Shown: positions 62,624 through 64,000 of the stretch, one piece after another
Layout of the letters: each line of letters begins with the position of its first letter
Numbering within the stretch: position 1 is the stretch's first letter
Assembly: GCA_016186995.1 (NCBI GenBank)
Contig: JACPKQ010000005.1
Coordinates: forward strand, 6,133-70,132
Direction of reading: 5' to 3'
DNA length: 64,000 nt
Source: Deltaproteobacteria bacterium
Lineage (GTDB): Bacteria; Bdellovibrionota; JACOXK01
Notes under the pieces: generated by a model
The model's input: the letters and a program-made list of their open reading frames with translations, nothing else
Database searches by the model: none
Told to the model about the DNA's origin: nothing
Made by a program: the position numbers and the translations under genes

Positions 62624-63756
62624 CTTCGTCTATTTTTTAAAGGGATAAACTTTTCATCACGCGTACCTTGATAAAGAAGCTTAGGACGATAAAGACGGTT
62701 ATCTTGCCACATTTCAACAAGATGAGCACTCCATCCTACAACACGAGCAATGGCAAAAAGTGGTGTAAAAAGCTCTCGAGGAATCCCTAATAAATTATAA
62801 AGAGCTCCAGAAAAGAAATCAACATTAGGATAAATAGGTTTTCCTCTTTTCTCCATTTCAAGTTTCATCGTTACTTCAAGCTCTTTCAAGATTTCATAGT
62901 TTTTTGTGTTCCCTGTTTTCTCTGCACAACTTTTTAAAAGGTCCTCTAAAATATAGGCTCGTGGATCTTTCACTTTATAAACACGATGTCCCATACCTGT
63001 AATTTTTCTTTTTTCTTGAAGTGCTTTCTTCACCCAAGCTGAAACATTTTCTGGACTACCTATTTCTTTGACAATATCTAAAACTCCTTCATTAGCTCCA
63101 CCATGAAGTGGCCCATATAAAGAACCCACAGCTCCAGAGATAGAAGCATGATAAGGGGCTAGGGTAGAACCAATCGCACGAGCTGCAAACGTACTTGCAT
63201 TAAAACCGTGTTCCATATGAAGAATAAAACAGGTTTCCATGATACGTGCTTCTTCTTTGTCTGATTGAGCGTCCTTTAAAATCTGAAGAAAATGCCCCCC
63301 TTCGCTTTCATCTTGTGAAGAAGGAACAACGGCTTGCCCCTTTTTATAACGATAATAAGAAGCACAAATAATAGGAAATTGAGATATCAAAGTAATTATT
63401 TTTTCTTCTAAAGGTTCGTCATCATGATGAGCGGTCCCTAAAGCGGCAACGCAAGCTTGCAAAACCTCCATAGGATGAGCACTCTTAGGAAGACTATGGA
63501 TAATATCAATAATAAAACGTGGAATACTTCTTTTTTCTCTGAGCTTGTGGGTGATTTCACTTAGTTCTTTTTGGTTGGGAAGTTTTCCTTTAAGGAGAAG
63601 ATAAGTCACTTCAGGAAAAGTACAACCTACCAAATCTGAAATAGAGTAACCTCGATAATAAAGTTTTCCCTCCACCCCATCTACAAGGCAAATAGAACTT
63701 TGGTCGGCAATCACACCTTCTAAACCACGCTTAAATTCTGTTCCTGTTACTGTCAT
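62620..63756 (-). CDS. Citrate synthase / 2-methylcitrate synthase family
   Basis: 378 residues, short type. The catalytic His in YGPLHGGANEG, the second His in GMGHRVYKVKDPRA and the Asp in NVDFFSGALYNLLGIP are present. It condenses oxaloacetate with acetyl-CoA. Propionyl-CoA use (PrpC) cannot be excluded, but no prp genes are near. Confidence 0.9.
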   Translation of the reverse strand: MTVTGTEFKRGLEGVIADQSSICLVDGVEGKLYYRGYSISDLVGCTFPEVTYLLLKGKLPNQKELSEITHKLREKRSIPRFIIDIIHSLPKSAHPMEVLQACVAALGTAHHDDEPLEEKIITLISQFPIICASYYRYKKGQAVVPSSQDESEGGHFLQILKDAQSDKEEARIMETCFILHMEHGFNASTFAARAIGSTLAPYHASISGAVGSLYGPLHGGANEGVLDIVKEIGSPENVSAWVKKALQEKRKITGMGHRVYKVKDPRAYILEDLLKSCAEKTGNTKNYEILKELEVTMKLEMEKRGKPIYPNVDFFSGALYNLLGIPRELFTPLFAIARVVGWSAHLVEMWQDNRLYRPKLLYQGTRDEKFIPLKNRRS

Positions 63757-63846
63757 ATGTTCTAAAATTTACCAAAATCTCCACCCCGCGTCAAAAACTT
63801 GATAAAGAAATCATGATAAACATCATAAAAAAACTTTTTTTCTTTC

Positions 63847-63997
63847 AGAGATAGGGATAGTGCTCCCCTCGGGTACGGCGTCACTTTTTTCCTGCGAAAA
63901 AGTGCGCCTCGCGTCTCAGGTAATCTGCCGCATATTCATGCGGACCAAGCCAGATTACCTTCCGACACGACCCTCTGTAAGCACTATCCCCATCTCT
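63847..63997. mobile_element. MITE-like element family A, copy 2
   Basis: 151 bp in the opposite orientation to 38217-38370, with 18-bp terminal inverted repeats (63847-63864 and 63980-63997, one mismatch) and the same two internal stem-loops (GGCGTCACTTTTTT/AAAAAGTGCGCC and GGTAATCTG/CAGATTACC). Confidence 0.8.
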
Positions 63998-64000
63998 TCA

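Overview
This is 64 kb of an A+T-rich, Gram-negative bacterial chromosome. Genes lie close together on both strands, and many adjacent genes overlap by 1-10 bp. Lipoproteins, outer-membrane-type proteins, an LptF/G permease, ExbB/ExbD and a lipid-A-type (LAB_N) protein point to a diderm. The gene mix suggests a low-GC 'deltaproteobacterial' lineage such as Bdellovibrionota or a relative: many very large secreted proteins without a known family, pgpA-pncC-recA-alaS in a row, a spore-photolyase-like radical SAM protein, CHASE2 cyclase and GGDEF genes, and promoters that look FliA-type. That placement is inference. No rRNA, CRISPR array or intact transposase gene was seen.

Layout. 0-2.3 kb: a 5'-open ORF, a lipoprotein and a 38-residue membrane peptide whose Shine-Dalgarno lies in a long hairpin. 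2.36-4.83 kb: a cassette between two identical 65-bp direct repeats, abutting truA, with a DUF4258/HTH toxin-antitoxin pair and two envelope proteins. 4.8-9.1 kb: truA, tRNA-Lys(CUU), a BaiN-like flavoprotein, an SplB-like radical SAM protein and its overlapping partner. 9.1-15.4 kb: purine operon purB-purC-purS-purQ-purL-purF on the minus strand behind one sigma70-type promoter; purC is split by a frameshift and purL lacks its C-terminal quarter. 15.4-23.1 kb: a ChaN-like protein, a CaiB-type CoA transferase, lon, a divIC/ftsB-like gene and exbD/exbB. 23.2-33.7 kb: three very large secreted proteins of unknown function, two of them divergent from one compact bidirectional FliA-like promoter; one carries a PD-(D/E)XK-like C-terminus and one is broken by a frameshift. 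33.7-38.1 kb: msrA, nfi, selA, hutU. 38-39.6 kb: a repeat-rich zone with mobile-looking elements around a dolichol-kinase-like gene. 39.6-49.5 kb: a 7TM-GAF protein, glutamate dehydrogenase with DUF3047 and HAMP proteins, a small barrel protein, dgt, a 51-residue FlgM-like gene, LAB_N, a tandem M16 peptidase and an LptF/G permease. 50-58 kb: a secreted matrixin-type protease with a C-terminal sorting-like tail, a GAF-GGDEF diguanylate cyclase, a CHASE2 adenylate cyclase coupled to a class II cAMP phosphodiesterase, and CorA. 58-63.8 kb: pgpA, pncC, recA, alaS and citrate synthase.

Three themes run through the window. (1) Short palindromic repeats have inserted in frame into at least seven conserved proteins (truA, BaiN-like, SplB-like, purF, purL, selA, M16 peptidase), like the palindromic elements of Rickettsia. 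Two longer families with terminal inverted repeats sit in intergenic DNA. (2) A FliA/sigma28-like promoter pattern (TAA-type -35, 11 +/- 1 bp, nCCGATAA) lies upstream of the large secreted proteins, lon, glutamate dehydrogenase, the diguanylate cyclase and possibly others. A FlgM-like anti-sigma gene lies in the same window. (3) Several promoters place the transcription start within a few bases of the start codon, which suggests leaderless mRNAs.
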